Positions 14,214 through 25,433 of a DNA stretch of 64,000 nucleotides are shown here, one piece after another. The stretch lies in assembly GCF_020541265.1 (NCBI RefSeq), contig NZ_CP045925.1:1-64000 (forward strand). Direction: 5' to 3'. Under the pieces are notes generated by a model. That model was not told where the DNA came from and ran no database searches. It saw nothing but the letters and a program-made list of their open reading frames with translations. The position numbers and the translations under genes were made by a program. Each line of letters opens with the position of its first letter. Position 1 is the stretch's first letter. The stretch comes from Profftia lariciata. GTDB taxonomy: Bacteria; Pseudomonadota; Gammaproteobacteria; Enterobacterales; Enterobacteriaceae.

Positions 14214-16184
14214 ACGAATCCTCTTAATTCTTTATATTAAGAAAGTAGTTATTAACGGATACCGTTGTAAACAAGTATATTATGTATACTGCTGTTTATT
14301 TCAGGATAGCTTTAAATTAAATTATATTGATAATTAGTTAATCTCTTATAAAGAGATATAATATTTTGATCTTTATAAAAATTCTAGTATCTTTATTAAA
14401 AATTAATTTAATTATATTTTTTGTAAAATTTTTTATTATAAAATAATAAAGAATAAAGATTTTACTGTTTCAATAATTATTAATATTTAATTATATTAAA
14501 GTAGTGAATATCAGTTTAATAATAAATATCATAAATATGATTTTTATAGCAATTGATATTTAATATTTTACAGCAAACTTAATTAACTATATTGATATCA
14601 TTATTAAAACTTAAAATTATAATAATTATTTAATTATAGTTAATTAAACGTTTGTATTATCACACATTTTCTATTGATAAAACTAAAATATTAAGTAAAA
14701 TTACTTTTTAAGTAATTATGGGATAATAATAAACACTTTTAAAAAATATATATGCTAACTAAAGCTGTAATTAATTTATAACCTAAGAGAATTTAAATAA
14801 GTAAATTATTTAATTTTACATACTTATGCAATATAACTAATTATCTTGATGTTTATCTTTAATTTTACAGATGTTTTACTTATAATGATAGTTATTAATA
14901 AATAAAATAATTGTTACACATACTATTATTATAGTATATATACTATTACAGTATATTTTAATAAACTAAAATACACTGCATATAAAAAATTAGTTTTTTA
15001 GAATATATATATTGCTTCATACTATAAAATTATTTAATAATTTTTTATCTACTAGTAATAGAATTTTTTATTATTTTATTAACTATAATAATAGTAAATA
15101 GTATCTTAAATACTATTGAACTTATTAAGTTTTAATAGCTAACTTACATTATTTCTTGTTAATTGTCCTAAAAATTATATTTTTAATTATTAAATGGATT
15201 ATATGTTATTAATATAACATTTGCATGATATTTAAAATATACAATATATAGCAATATATAAATAATATTAATATAATTATATTATATAAATTATATAATT
15301 TTTTATTAAAAAATATTTTATATATTATAGTTAAATGACTTATCAAGATTATCTTGTACTTAATAATTAATAATTGTGTAATTTTCTAAAATTAGAAACA
15401 ATTAATATATGGAATATCATAGTAGAATAAATTTAATATTAATTAAAATTTAAAATAATATATTGTAATTTTTGTAGTATATGTTATTAATTACTACTGA
15501 CAATATTAATGAAGTTTATATTAATTAAAATAATATTATAACTAAAATAATCATTACTAATTATAATGATGCATTGGTTTTTATTTTATGAATATATTAT
15601 ATTTTATAAAAAATATAATATATGAAATATATAAAAATATTATCTAACTAATAATATTGGTTATTATGCAATTATTTTACTTTTATAATAATTATTTAAT
15701 ATAATTCATTGTTATTATCTTATCAAGATATTTCTTAGTTGATACTGATAATAATATTGAGTATTTACTTAATTATAAGTATTTATTATTTTGTTATAAA
15801 ATAAATTTACATAAAAAATAAAATATTTTTAATAGATGAATTAGTATGATATGTTAAGCATATTAAGCATAATACATATTATGTATTATTTTATATTTAG
15901 CACCATTACTTATATATAATACTAAAAATATTTCTTTAAAAAATATTTTTTATAATTGATTATTAATATAATAAAATATATCTTAGGAGAAATGTTTTAT
16001 AAAACATTAAATGTATATATTACAAATTATAATAATTGTTTAATGATAATAATGTTAGCTTTATATTTTTGAAATATTTCATAAATCTATTTTATTATAT
16101 AAAGTTAATAAATAATTATCGATGCACTGTAAAATATTAACTATAGTACTATTATGTTGTTTCTCTCATGAAAATAATATAGCA
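14214..16184. other. 2 kb desert where rarA is expected
   Basis: Between serS and lolA, where related bacteria carry rarA (about 1.3 kb). I found no open frame and no recognisable Walker motif on the minus strand. A palindromic stretch at 15338-15356 is an exact reverse-complement copy of 19 bases just after ftsK (31353-31371). Confidence 0.65.
15338..15356 (-). repeat. 19-base inverted-repeat partner of 31353-31371
   Basis: Its reverse complement CAAGATAATCTTGATAAGT is found exactly at 31353-31371. The core CAAGAT-N-ATCTTG is itself palindromic. In sequence this AT-rich, a few 19-base matches per window are expected by chance. Confidence 0.4.
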
Positions 16185-16796
16185 TTATTGACGTTGATCA
16201 TCTACCATAACTCCTGATGGTATTGAAAATTGAAATTTATTGATATTAGTGATAGTATATTTATGATTACTAAATATATAAATATTTCTTAAGCCATCTT
16301 GATTAACTGTAATCAAATTACTAATAATACCTATAGGTGAAATACTAATACTAAATGCTTTTAAATTATTGAGCTGATTATTTGGAGTTAGATAAAAACT
16401 ATCATTAGTTTGATCTATGTGATATTGACTCCATGTATTGATATCATTGCGCATAATTAACATTAACGGTGTATTCTCAACACACTTATCTAACCATATA
16501 GCACTTACTTGTTCTACAAGAGGAGTGTAAAACCAAAGAGTTATACCATCTGAAATAAATATGCTTTCATCTGGTAAGTGGATGTGACAATGAAAAAGAT
16601 TAGGACGTTGCACCCAAATATCACCTATATTACGTTGAACTAAAATACCATCTATAGTAGTTACTGTCTGTATAAAACTAGCATAAAAACTATTTATTTT
16701 ATTTAAACGATTCTGTAATTCAATACTTGGTGAGGCTAAAACAATATTAAATATAAAGATCATTATTAGATAAAATATCAATAACATGTTTTTCAT
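16185..16796 (-). CDS. lolA: outer-membrane lipoprotein carrier protein LolA
   Basis: Periplasmic chaperone, 203 residues (same as E. coli), that takes lipoproteins released by LolCDE and carries them to LolB at the outer membrane. Residues 1-21 form a signal peptide (two lysine-flanked polar residues, a long Leu/Ile/Phe core and an LA-S cleavage site). Family-typical stretches are SFYASFIQTV, the RPNLFHCHIHLPDES block with the hydrophobic-cavity arginine, the ISDGITLWFYTPLVEQ block and the C-terminal GVMVDDQR. The ATG has no clear Shine-Dalgarno. Retention implies that the cell still has an outer membrane and sorts lipoproteins; MltA in this window would be a client. Confidence 0.97.
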   Translation of the reverse strand: MKNMLLIFYLIMIFIFNIVLASPSIELQNRLNKINSFYASFIQTVTTIDGILVQRNIGDIWVQRPNLFHCHIHLPDESIFISDGITLWFYTPLVEQVSAIWLDKCVENTPLMLIMRNDINTWSQYHIDQTNDSFYLTPNNQLNNLKAFSISISPIGIISNLITVNQDGLRNIYIFSNHKYTITNINKFQFSIPSGVMVDDQRQ

Positions 16797-17259
16797 AATC
16801 TGATGTACCGGTTAGATATATAGCTAATTATTTTAAATAATCCTCAATATATTTGTATTGTATCATAAATAACACTATAATAATATTATTACGTAATTAC
16901 TATAAATTAAGAAACATATATACACGGAATTACGAATAATTATTTTATTAATGTTAAAGTAATTAATATAAAATATTTTATGATATTTCAAAAACTAAAT
17001 CACTAATGAATAATTAATATAATAAAATATAATTATTATTTTTAACTAATCTTTAAAAGATATTAAACTATAAAACAACTATCTAAATATATAAAAATAA
17101 TTTTATATAACATATATTAATATCCTAAATATAATATTATAAAAAATTTATTTTTACTTGGTAAATTATTAATAAGAAATCAATTCTCATTGAGAACGTT
17201 TATTTTATGAAAAACATTAATTAACGTAGTAAATATAAAAAAATAACATTTTTTTTTCT
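16797..17259. other. intergenic region lolA / groE (one inferred inversion breakpoint)
   Basis: AT-rich spacer between divergently transcribed lolA and groES, without coding potential. Gene order suggests that one end of a 14.5 kb inversion lies here (see findings). Confidence 0.5.
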
Positions 17260-17263
17260 TACT

Positions 17264-17295
17264 CCCCTTGAGGAGCGATTGGTTGCCCCCATTTA
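17264..17295 (+). promoter_or_regulatory. sigma-32 (heat-shock) promoter of groES-groEL
   Basis: The -35 element CCCCTTGAGG is at 17264-17273 and the -10 element CCCCCATTTA at 17286-17295; CTTGAG and CCCCATTTA are 14 bases apart, within the sigma-32 range. The whole element closely resembles the E. coli groE promoter, including the GC-rich spacer start (GAGCGATTGG). It is among the most GC-rich stretches outside RNA genes in the window, so it is clearly under selection. rpoH, encoding the cognate sigma factor, lies at 39132-39980. Confidence 0.93.
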
Positions 17296-17369
17296 ATAAG
17301 CAATAGTTTAAAAAGTAAAAAATATACATCTCAAAACGATATCGACCTTATTATAAAGGAGAACTATCA

Positions 17370-17663
17370 ATGAATATTCGTCCATTGCACGATCGTGTCA
17401 TTGTAAAGCGTCAAGAATTAGAACCTCAATCTGCTGGAGGAATTATTTTGACCGGTTCTGCAGCTGGCACTTCTACACGTGGAGAAATAGTCGCTGTAGG
17501 TAAAGGCCGTATTCTAGAAACTGGTGAAGTTAAACCACTAGATGTGAAAATTGGTGATACCATCATTTTTAATGATGGTTACAACGTTAAAAAAGAAAAT
17601 ATAGACCATGAAGAAGTATTAATTATGTCTGAAAGTGATATTTTAGCTGTAATTGAAAATTAG
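17370..17663 (+). CDS. groES: co-chaperonin GroES
   Basis: The 97-residue lid of the GroEL chamber, identical in length to E. coli GroES. It starts MNIRPLHDRVIVKR; the mobile loop that docks on GroEL is at about 17-32 (SAGGIILTGSAAGTSTRG) and the roof/base segment VAVGKGRILETG follows. A strong AAGGAG site lies 8 bases before the ATG. It is the first gene of a two-gene operon: groEL starts 62 bases after its stop. Transcription is from the sigma-32 promoter 75 bases upstream of the start. Confidence 0.99.
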   Translation: MNIRPLHDRVIVKRQELEPQSAGGIILTGSAAGTSTRGEIVAVGKGRILETGEVKPLDVKIGDTIIFNDGYNVKKENIDHEEVLIMSESDILAVIEN

Positions 17664-17725
17664 TAATAGCTTCTGATATATTAACAAGTTTTTTTTAACT
17701 AAATAATTAATTAAAAGGACAAAAT

Positions 17726-19381
17726 ATGGCCGCTAAAGATGTAAAATTTGGTAGCGACGCACGTATAAAAATGTTACGTGGTGTTAATATTTTAGCAGAC
17801 GCAGTAAAAGTTACTTTAGGTCCTAAAGGGCGTAACGTAGTTCTAGATAAATCATTTGGAGCGCCAACAATTACAAAAGATGGTGTTTCTGTTGCTCGTG
17901 AAATAGAACTAGAAGATAAATTTGAAAACATGGGCGCACAAATGGTTAAAGAAGTTGCTTCTAAAGCTAGTGATGCTGCAGGTGATGGCACTACTACAGC
18001 AACAGTTTTAGCTCAGTCTATTGTTAATGAAGGATTAAAAGCTGTTGCTGCAGGCATGAACCCAATGGATTTAAAGCGCGGTATTGACAAAGCTGTCATT
18101 GCTGCAGTTGCAGAACTAAAAATATGTTCTATACCTTGTTCTGATTCTAAAGCAATAGCTCAAGTAGGCACTATATCTGCTAATTCTGACGAAACTGTGG
18201 GTCAATTAATTGCTGAAGCAATGGAAAAAGTTGGTAAAGAAGGTGTTATTACTGTTGAAGAAGGAAGTGGATTACAAGACGAACTAGATGTAGTAGAAGG
18301 TATGCAGTTTGATCGTGGCTATTTATCTCCATATTTCATTAATAAGCCAGATACTGCTTCTATAGAATTAGACAATCCTCTCATTTTATTAGCTGATAAA
18401 AAAATATCAAATATACGTGAGATGCTTCCACTATTAGAGTCTGTAGCAAAAGCAGGTAAACCACTACTAATTATAGCTGAAGATGTGGAAGGAGAAGCAC
18501 TAGCAACATTAGTAGTAAATACAATGCGTGCTATTGTAAAAGTAGCCGCAGTAAAAGCTCCTGGTTTTGGTGATCGTCGTAATGCTATGTTACAGGATAT
18601 TGCTACATTAACTGGTGGTACTGTAATTTCTAAAGAAATTGGTTTAGAATTAGAAAAAACAACTTTAGAAAATCTTGGTCAAGCTAAACGTGTTGTTATA
18701 AATAAAGATACAACTATTATTATTGATGGCATGGGTAATGAATCTGCAATTCAAGGACGAGTTAACCAATTACGTCAACAAATTAAAGATACTACATCTG
18801 ATTATGATCGTGAAAAACTTCAAGAACGCGTAGCTAAATTAGCTGGTGGTGTTGCAGTTATTAAAGTAGGTGCTGCTACTGAAGTTGAGATGAAAGAGAA
18901 AAAAGCACGCGTTGAAGATGCGTTACATGCAACTCGTGCAGCTGTAGAAGAAGGAGTTGTTGCTGGTGGTGGTGTAGCCTTAATTCGTGTTGCTAAAAAA
19001 ATATCTAACCTTAAAGGTGCTAATGAAGATCAAAATGTAGGTATTAAAGTTGCATTACGCGCTATGGAAGCGCCATTACGTCAAATTGTTATAAATGCTG
19101 GTGAAGAAGCTTCTGTCATTGCAAATAATGTCAAAGAAGGAGAAGCAGGATATGGTTATAATGCATACTCTGAAGAATATGGAGATATGATTACAATGGG
19201 TATTTTAGATCCAACCAAAGTTACTCGTTCTTCTTTACAATATGCTGCTTCTATAGCTGGTTTAATGATTACTACTGAATGTATGATTACCGATCTGCGT
19301 GATAATAAAGCAGATACAGGAGGAAACTCTAACGGTATGAATGGTATGAATGGTATGAATGGTATGAATGGTATGATGTAA
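17726..19381 (+). CDS. groEL: chaperonin GroEL
   Basis: The 551-residue 60-kDa chaperonin (E. coli 548) that folds proteins in a double heptameric ring with GroES. The N-terminal AAKDVKFGSDARIKMLRGVN, the ATP-binding DGTTTATVLA (about residues 87-96) and the apical and C-terminal equatorial segments, including VVAGGGVALIR, are all intact. AAGGA lies 7-8 bases before the ATG. Codons are noticeably less AT-biased than in neighbours, as expected for a highly expressed endosymbiont chaperonin. The disordered tail that is GGM repeats in E. coli is here GMN repeats (see the tandem repeat entry). A decayed paralogue lies 8 kb downstream on the same strand. Confidence 0.99.
   Translation: MAAKDVKFGSDARIKMLRGVNILADAVKVTLGPKGRNVVLDKSFGAPTITKDGVSVAREIELEDKFENMGAQMVKEVASKASDAAGDGTTTATVLAQSIVNEGLKAVAAGMNPMDLKRGIDKAVIAAVAELKICSIPCSDSKAIAQVGTISANSDETVGQLIAEAMEKVGKEGVITVEEGSGLQDELDVVEGMQFDRGYLSPYFINKPDTASIELDNPLILLADKKISNIREMLPLLESVAKAGKPLLIIAEDVEGEALATLVVNTMRAIVKVAAVKAPGFGDRRNAMLQDIATLTGGTVISKEIGLELEKTTLENLGQAKRVVINKDTTIIIDGMGNESAIQGRVNQLRQQIKDTTSDYDREKLQERVAKLAGGVAVIKVGAATEVEMKEKKARVEDALHATRAAVEEGVVAGGGVALIRVAKKISNLKGANEDQNVGIKVALRAMEAPLRQIVINAGEEASVIANNVKEGEAGYGYNAYSEEYGDMITMGILDPTKVTRSSLQYAASIAGLMITTECMITDLRDNKADTGGNSNGMNGMNGMNGMNGMM
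19334..19378 (+). repeat. 9-bp tandem repeat encoding the GroEL tail
   Basis: Four exact copies of GGTATGAAT followed by GGTATGATG, then the stop. They encode GMNGMNGMNGMNGMM in place of the usual (GGM)n. Exact repetition at DNA level indicates recent slippage expansion or homogenisation. Confidence 0.9.
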
Positions 19382-19423
19382 TTATTATATTATATATTTA
19401 ATATATAATTATATTTCTTAGTA

Positions 19424-19467
19424 ATGCATAAAACCTTCACCTAGAGGTGAAGGTTTTATGCATTTTT
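19424..19467 (+). terminator. Rho-independent terminator of groES-groEL
   Basis: A perfect 18-bp stem: ATGCATAAAACCTTCACC (19424-19441) pairs with 19446-19463 around a TAGA loop, followed by four T. The GC-rich upper stem and position 43 bases after the groEL stop make this the clearest terminator in the window. Near-symmetry would let it also act on transcripts from the right. Confidence 0.92.
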
Positions 19468-20114
19468 ACCATTTTAACTATAATAATATTAATATAATTT
19501 TTGATTTTTCAGATATATATTTTTTAACAAACATAAAATATAACATATATATCATGATATACTTTATAGTATAAATAAATTATAAGATACATTAAAACAT
19601 AAAAATGTTACATAAAATAACTATTTTAGTTGATATATCAAATATTATTATTTATTCAGATATATACGCAAAAATTATTATTAATAACGTCTATATTAAC
19701 TGTAAATAAGTTATTATAAGTGATACACTGAAATCATAAATTAATACATAATATATCTTGAAAAGACTAAATTTTTTCAAAATAAAGTGAAATATCAGTC
19801 AATTTATCTATAAATTTTAAATATCTTCTGATTATTATCAAGATAATCCTACAATTCATAAAATATATTATGAATATAAAATAGATAATATAAATACTCA
19901 AGATAACAATCTTATTGATGTAAGATTGATTATATATTTTATGTAATTGCACTATATTTTTATATATGTACTAAAAATATTTTATATATAAATATTTATA
20001 CCATAAAATATATTCTTTTATAAAAAAATTTTATGAATTATTAACTATTAATAAATATTATTTATAGATTATATCTATTAAAATATACAGGTAATATTAT
20101 ATATTAGTATGTAA
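19468..20114. other. intergenic region groEL / mnmG 3' ends
   Basis: Convergent spacer. A 61-codon frame at 19767-19952 (minus) is low-complexity Ile/Tyr-rich sequence with no ribosome-binding site; I see nothing else. Confidence 0.6.
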
Positions 20115-21986
20115 TTAATAATGTTTTTTTAACCAAATTAATAAAATTGAAATTGCAGCTGGAGTAATGCCAGCTATACGTGTAGCTTGACCAAGAGAAT
20201 TTGGTTTATGTTTATTAAGTTTTGCAATTACTTCTTTAGATAATCCTCTAATCAATGAATAATCTAAAGTTATTGGTAGTAACATTTTTTCATTATGCAA
20301 ATGTCTCTTAATTTCCTCTTGTTGACGTATAATATATCCTTGATATTTAATTTGAATTTCCACTTGTTCAGAAGCTTGATTGTCATTAAGTGTTGGAGAA
20401 AAACATGTTAATTTAGTTAATTTTTGATAATCTATTTCAGAACGACGTAATAATTCTTCGCCATTAGTTGCTCGTAATAAAGGTGTTTTTAATAATATAT
20501 TTAAGTTAGTAATATCTTTAGAATCTGGATGAATCCAAGTATTGCGCAATCTTTGACGTTCTATCTCAATATGTTCTCTTTTTTTATTAAACTTTATCCA
20601 ACGAATGTCTTCAATTAAGCCTAATTTACGACCAATATCAGTTAAACGTAAATCGGCATTATCTTCACGTAAAATTAGTCGATATTCAGCACGTGATGTA
20701 AACATACGATACGGTTCTTGTGTTCCAAATGTACACAAGTCATCTACTAATACTCCTAAATAAGCTTGATCACGTCGTGGTGACCAACCTTCTTCTTCTT
20801 TTACAAACAGTCCTGCATTAATTCCAGCTAATAATCCTTGTGCGGCAGCTTCTTCATAACCAGTAGTACCATTAATTTGTCCTGCAAAAAATAAACCTTG
20901 AATAATTTTACTTTCTAAAGTAGATTTTAAATCACGTGGATCAAAAAAATCATATTCAATAGCATACCCTGGACGGGTGATATGAGCTCTTTCCATTCCT
21001 TTTATTGAACGTATCATATGTATTTGTACATCAAATGGCAAACTAGTAGAAATACCATTTGGATATATTTCATTGCTAGTCAAACCTTCTGGTTCTAAAA
21101 AAATATGATATGCATTACGATCAGAAAAACGTATGACTTTGTCTTCAATAGAAGGACAATAACGTGGTCCAATACCTTGAATTATTCCAGAATACATAGG
21201 ACTACGATGTAAATTGTTCCTGATTATTTCATGAGTATAAGTATTTGTATGTGTTATATAACATGGTACTTGTTCAGGATGTTGTGATACAGATCCTAAA
21301 AATGAAAACACAGGAATTGGATTATCACTATATTGTTTTGTTAATGCTGAAAAATTAATAGTTCTTGCGTCAATACGAGGTGGTGTTCCTGTTTTTAAAC
21401 GACCAATGCGTAACGGTAATTCTTTTAAACGATTAGATAATGCTATTGCTGGTAAATCTCCGGCACGCCCACCACTATATTGATCTACACCAATATAAAT
21501 TTTACCATTAAGAAAAGTACCAACAGTTAAAACTACTGCTTTTGCACGTAATTTTAAACCTATTTGAGTTACTACTCCTACAATAAGAAAATTTTCTATA
21601 ATAAGATCTTCTACAGATTGTTGCATAATCATTAAGTTTTGTTGATTTTCTAAAGTATTTTTAATCTTTTGACGATATAAGATTCTATCTGCTTGAGCAC
21701 GAGTAGCTCTTACGGCAGGACCTTTACTACTATTTAAAATTCTAAACTGAATACCACTATGATCAATTGCAATTGCCATTAATCCACCTAATGCATCACA
21801 CTCTTTGACTAAATGACCTTTACCAATACCACCTATTGCAGGATTACAGGACATTTGTCCAAGAGTATCAATATTATGCGTAAGTAATAATGTTTTACAA
21901 CCCATTCTAGACGATGCCATAGCAGCTTCTGTGCCTGCATGACCACCACCAATTATTATAACATCAAAAATATCTGAATAAAACAT
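20115..21986 (-). CDS. mnmG: tRNA uridine-5-carboxymethylaminomethyl modification enzyme MnmG
   Basis: FAD-dependent partner of MnmE that installs the cmnm5 group on U34 of several tRNAs, needed for accurate reading of NNA/NNG codons, which dominate in an AT-rich genome. The product is 623 residues (E. coli 629): FAD-binding GGGHAGTEAA at 13-22, GRLKTGTPPRI near 195-205, GPRYCPSIEDK near 270 and GQINGTTGYEEAAAQGL near 370, then the helical C-terminal MnmE-interaction domain. I start at the ATG at 21986 because the alignment (MFYSD) begins there and GAGGTG lies 7 bases upstream; an in-frame ATG at 22001 would add five residues without support. The usual neighbours rsmG and the oriC region are absent. 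Confidence 0.98.
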   Translation of the reverse strand: MFYSDIFDVIIIGGGHAGTEAAMASSRMGCKTLLLTHNIDTLGQMSCNPAIGGIGKGHLVKECDALGGLMAIAIDHSGIQFRILNSSKGPAVRATRAQADRILYRQKIKNTLENQQNLMIMQQSVEDLIIENFLIVGVVTQIGLKLRAKAVVLTVGTFLNGKIYIGVDQYSGGRAGDLPAIALSNRLKELPLRIGRLKTGTPPRIDARTINFSALTKQYSDNPIPVFSFLGSVSQHPEQVPCYITHTNTYTHEIIRNNLHRSPMYSGIIQGIGPRYCPSIEDKVIRFSDRNAYHIFLEPEGLTSNEIYPNGISTSLPFDVQIHMIRSIKGMERAHITRPGYAIEYDFFDPRDLKSTLESKIIQGLFFAGQINGTTGYEEAAAQGLLAGINAGLFVKEEEGWSPRRDQAYLGVLVDDLCTFGTQEPYRMFTSRAEYRLILREDNADLRLTDIGRKLGLIEDIRWIKFNKKREHIEIERQRLRNTWIHPDSKDITNLNILLKTPLLRATNGEELLRRSEIDYQKLTKLTCFSPTLNDNQASEQVEIQIKYQGYIIRQQEEIKRHLHNEKMLLPITLDYSLIRGLSKEVIAKLNKHKPNSLGQATRIAGITPAAISILLIWLKKHY

Positions 21987-23697
21987 AATACTACACCTCA
22001 TAAATAATTTAAGGCGATGAAATATTAATAATATATATGATAAAAGTATTATTTATTTAAATTTTAGTAAAAGTATAATAAATAATTTGTTATAAACATA
22101 TACAAATATACCATGTATACATATATTACTATTCATGTGAGACAGATAGTAGAAAATATTTTCATAAATATTATATTAGTTTTATGTCTATAATTTATTA
22201 TTATAATTTAATATTTATTCATAATTAATATAATCAATATATTCCATGTATGTTGTCTGTATAGTTCATAAAATTTATCTATTCAATAAATAATACAATT
22301 ATATTTTTATATATAAAGTAACTGTAATAAATCTAACTAATTTGTTATTTATTACAATAAAAATAATTTTGTAATACTTTGTTATTGTAAATAATGCGTA
22401 ACAAAATAAGTTATGATTAATTTTTTTTATTTTTTAAAAAATTATAAAAGATTTGATAATACACACTTAATATAGTGAGAATAGATATTCTAAATATAAT
22501 ATCTTTAGTTCTTGATATTTAATATATAATAAAAATCAATATTTGTTTTAACAAGATGATAATATTCATTAATATTTTTATTCTTTAAAATAATATTATT
22601 AATTAAAATATTATCTCAATAAATATAAAAATTTTATCTAAAAATTATTTAATAAAAAGTTAGAGGATTATTTTGTATAATATTATTTTTTTAGTATCTT
22701 TATATTCATTAACTGATACTTTTAAATATAATGTTTAGAATGTTAATTAGCTGAAATAAATAAAATATTGTGTATTTCAATGTAAAATATAAATTTTATT
22801 TTTAATATGTAAGTTATTTGATAACTATTATAGTTTTTATACAAAATAGTAAAATAAATTTAGGATGAATTTAATAAGTACTAATTATAAGAATAAATAA
22901 ATATTTTACTACTATAGAATACAAACCATATAATGATATATATATTTCTATTATATATTTAATAATATATATTATCATAAATAATGATTATACATCATTG
23001 CTGATAATATATAAATTATATTGTAATATATTAAGTATATATTTTTATCTTAGTTATATTACATAAATTAAAATATTAACTATAACTACGATAAACATAC
23101 TTGAATATTAATAATATATTAAATAATATACTATATAAAAATTTTTATATATATCTATTTAGATTACTTCTACAAATATTTTTTAAAAAAATAATATATT
23201 TAATATATTACGAATTCTTGTATATAGGTAAAATTTATATAACATATATTATATCTAATAATGTATATCGGTATTTTAGAAAAAATAAAATATAATTAAT
23301 TTAAAATATTATGTTATGATGAGAAATCATTTTATTTTATTATATTTAATTAAATGTATTTTCAATAACTAAATTTTAGTTATAAAAAATATTTTTTAAA
23401 GTAAAATTATTAGAAAATATAAAGTTTATATCACATAAAAATATATAATATATTTTATCCTTAAATCAAGGTAAACTAAAATTACCTAATATTTATTATA
23501 TATAATTAATGTTGCTTTTGTTATGCATTACTTTGAACACATTTCACTGTAATTATTAAAAATAAAATGCTACATATAACATGAATTCTATTCTAGAATA
23601 ACTAGATGTATATCAATAAAAATAATTATTTTAAATACAGTAGATATATCATATTTCTTTTTTATATAAAATATTTGTAATACAGATATTATGTGAT
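21987..23697. other. 1.7 kb desert upstream of mnmG
   Basis: mnmG often neighbours the replication origin, so I looked for DnaA boxes (TTATNCACA) and found none. A 64-codon frame at 23101-23295 is Ile/Tyr/Asn low-complexity sequence with a non-ATG start and is not convincing. Confidence 0.6.
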
Positions 23698-24228
23698 TCA
23701 TTTTATTACAAGTTTACCAATATAAGGTAAATGACGATAATGTTGAGCGTAGTCAATACCAAAGCCAACAACAAATTCATTCGAAATAACAAAACCAACA
23801 TATTTAATAGAAACATTAACTTCTCGACAACTTGGCTTATCTAGTAATGTGCAAATTGCTAAAGATCTAGGTCCTCGCATACTTAATAGTTTATACACTT
23901 TGCTCAAAGTATGACCTGAATCAACAATATCTTCTATGAGAATGACATTCTTACCATAAATATCTTGCTCCAAATCTTTTAATATTTTTATATCTCGTGT
24001 ACTACGCATATGATTACCATAACTAGAAACAGTCAAAAAATCTACTTCATGAGGTAAGTAAATTTGACGACAGATATCAGCTATAAAAATAAAGGAACCA
24101 CGTAGCAAACCAATTAAAATCATTTTATCATCACTATGACAATAATCCGCTGAAATTGTACGTCCAAGATCAGCAATGCGTTGATGCAGTATTTGTGCAG
24201 AAATCATGACTTCAAGTCTATGTTGCAT
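23698..24228 (-). CDS. hpt: hypoxanthine phosphoribosyltransferase
   Basis: Purine salvage enzyme of 176 residues (E. coli 178-182) that converts hypoxanthine and PRPP to IMP. The PRPP-binding loop VILIEDIVDSGHTL is at 95-108, the flexible-loop SSYG at 68-71, the LLRGSF pyrophosphate loop at 41-46, and the base-binding VGFGIDYAQHYRHLPYIG segment near the C-terminus. AAGG lies about 10 bases before the ATG. The gene is isolated; its presence suggests that purine bases are taken from the host. Confidence 0.97.
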   Translation of the reverse strand: MQHRLEVMISAQILHQRIADLGRTISADYCHSDDKMILIGLLRGSFIFIADICRQIYLPHEVDFLTVSSYGNHMRSTRDIKILKDLEQDIYGKNVILIEDIVDSGHTLSKVYKLLSMRGPRSLAICTLLDKPSCREVNVSIKYVGFVISNEFVVGFGIDYAQHYRHLPYIGKLVIK

Positions 24229-25315
24229 TGCTAATATACCTTCCAGTAAGTATTATAAATGATTTTTTTGTTTTTATTTTAAGTATAATAATAACGTTAA
24301 AATTGATTTTATATAAAATACTAATAATACTTATTGTGAAATAATTTATGTATAATAATGCAAGATATATAGAATATATCAAAGATATAAAATATCATTA
24401 TTAGTATAGTGATATTTTTTATAAAAATATATTATGAATTATAATTATAGAAAGCTTAACTTCATTAATTCTTTAAAAAGGCATTTAATAATATTCTTAT
24501 AAAGATATTTGTTATTATTCAATATATTAATTAAATTAAATATAATTTTTATTAAAAAAATTATTATATCAATAAATACTTTAAATTTATCATAATATTT
24601 ATTATTAAAATAAATTTTTCAAAAAAAATAATCTTATATTTTTTTGGAAAAATTATTATTACTGTAATAATATTAAAAAATATTATATTTTTTAATAAAT
24701 TTTTGATACATTACTATTGAGTCATACCTATTTTAATAAAATTATTTTTAGATAATTAAACTTTAAATTAAATTAAATAACTTAATAATATTATATATAT
24801 GTAATATTAATATATTTCATTATAGAATGATAATTTCTGCAGAATATTCTACATATCTTATAACATAACTAAATATAATTTTTATTAATATTAATTTTAG
24901 TAAATAAATAATTTATTAATTCTATATTGATAATTTTTTAAGATATGTAAAATTAAAAAATAATATTATATAATATATAAAATTATATTAAATAATACTT
25001 GATATCTTAAAAAATACATAATAATAAATACATAGAATATATAAAAATATTTTTATTTTACTAAAATTCAAAAAATATTTAAAATATATATTTTAACATC
25101 ATATATTATAGAATAATATTTTTATTATTACTATCTAACAATAATCTTATGAAATATATATCTTAAATTATTTTATTAGTATTAGATAAGTAAAATCATG
25201 ATTTTTATAAAAAATGAATTTATAAAATCATTAAAATAATACAAAAATCAATAAAATATTAATTATATATTTTATTATTTCAATGTCTATACATAGACTC
25301 TATTTTTTGTTGGTT
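24229..25315. other. 1.1 kb intergenic desert hpt / dead groESL copy
   Basis: Divergent spacer with only low-complexity A/T sequence and no supported feature before the decayed promoter of the second groESL operon. Confidence 0.6.
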
Positions 25316-25352
25316 ATACTCTTGCAGGAATCATAAATTGTACCTAATTTAT
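25316..25352 (+). promoter_or_regulatory. decayed sigma-32 promoter of the second groESL operon
   Basis: CTTGCAGGAATC (from 25321) and ACCTAATTTATTAA (from 25342) align with CTTGAGGAGCGATT and CCCCCATTTAATAA of the working groE promoter with a 2-base insertion. The C run of the -10 element is reduced to CC, so the site probably no longer binds sigma-32. This is an alignment by eye supported by the right position, about 80 bases before the groES remnant. Confidence 0.5.
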
Positions 25353-25433
25353 TAAATATTCAGTATTAAAAAAATATTTTTAATACGATACGTAATTATA
25401 TTAATTAATATTTATATTACAGGAGAAATTAAA

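Noticed and set aside
19767..19952. 61-codon minus-strand frame between groEL and mnmG
   Set aside because: Composition is that of random A/T DNA and there is no ribosome site.
23101..23295. 64-codon open frame upstream of hpt
   Set aside because: Low-complexity Ile/Tyr/Asn frame with a non-ATG start in A/T sequence; nothing supports translation.
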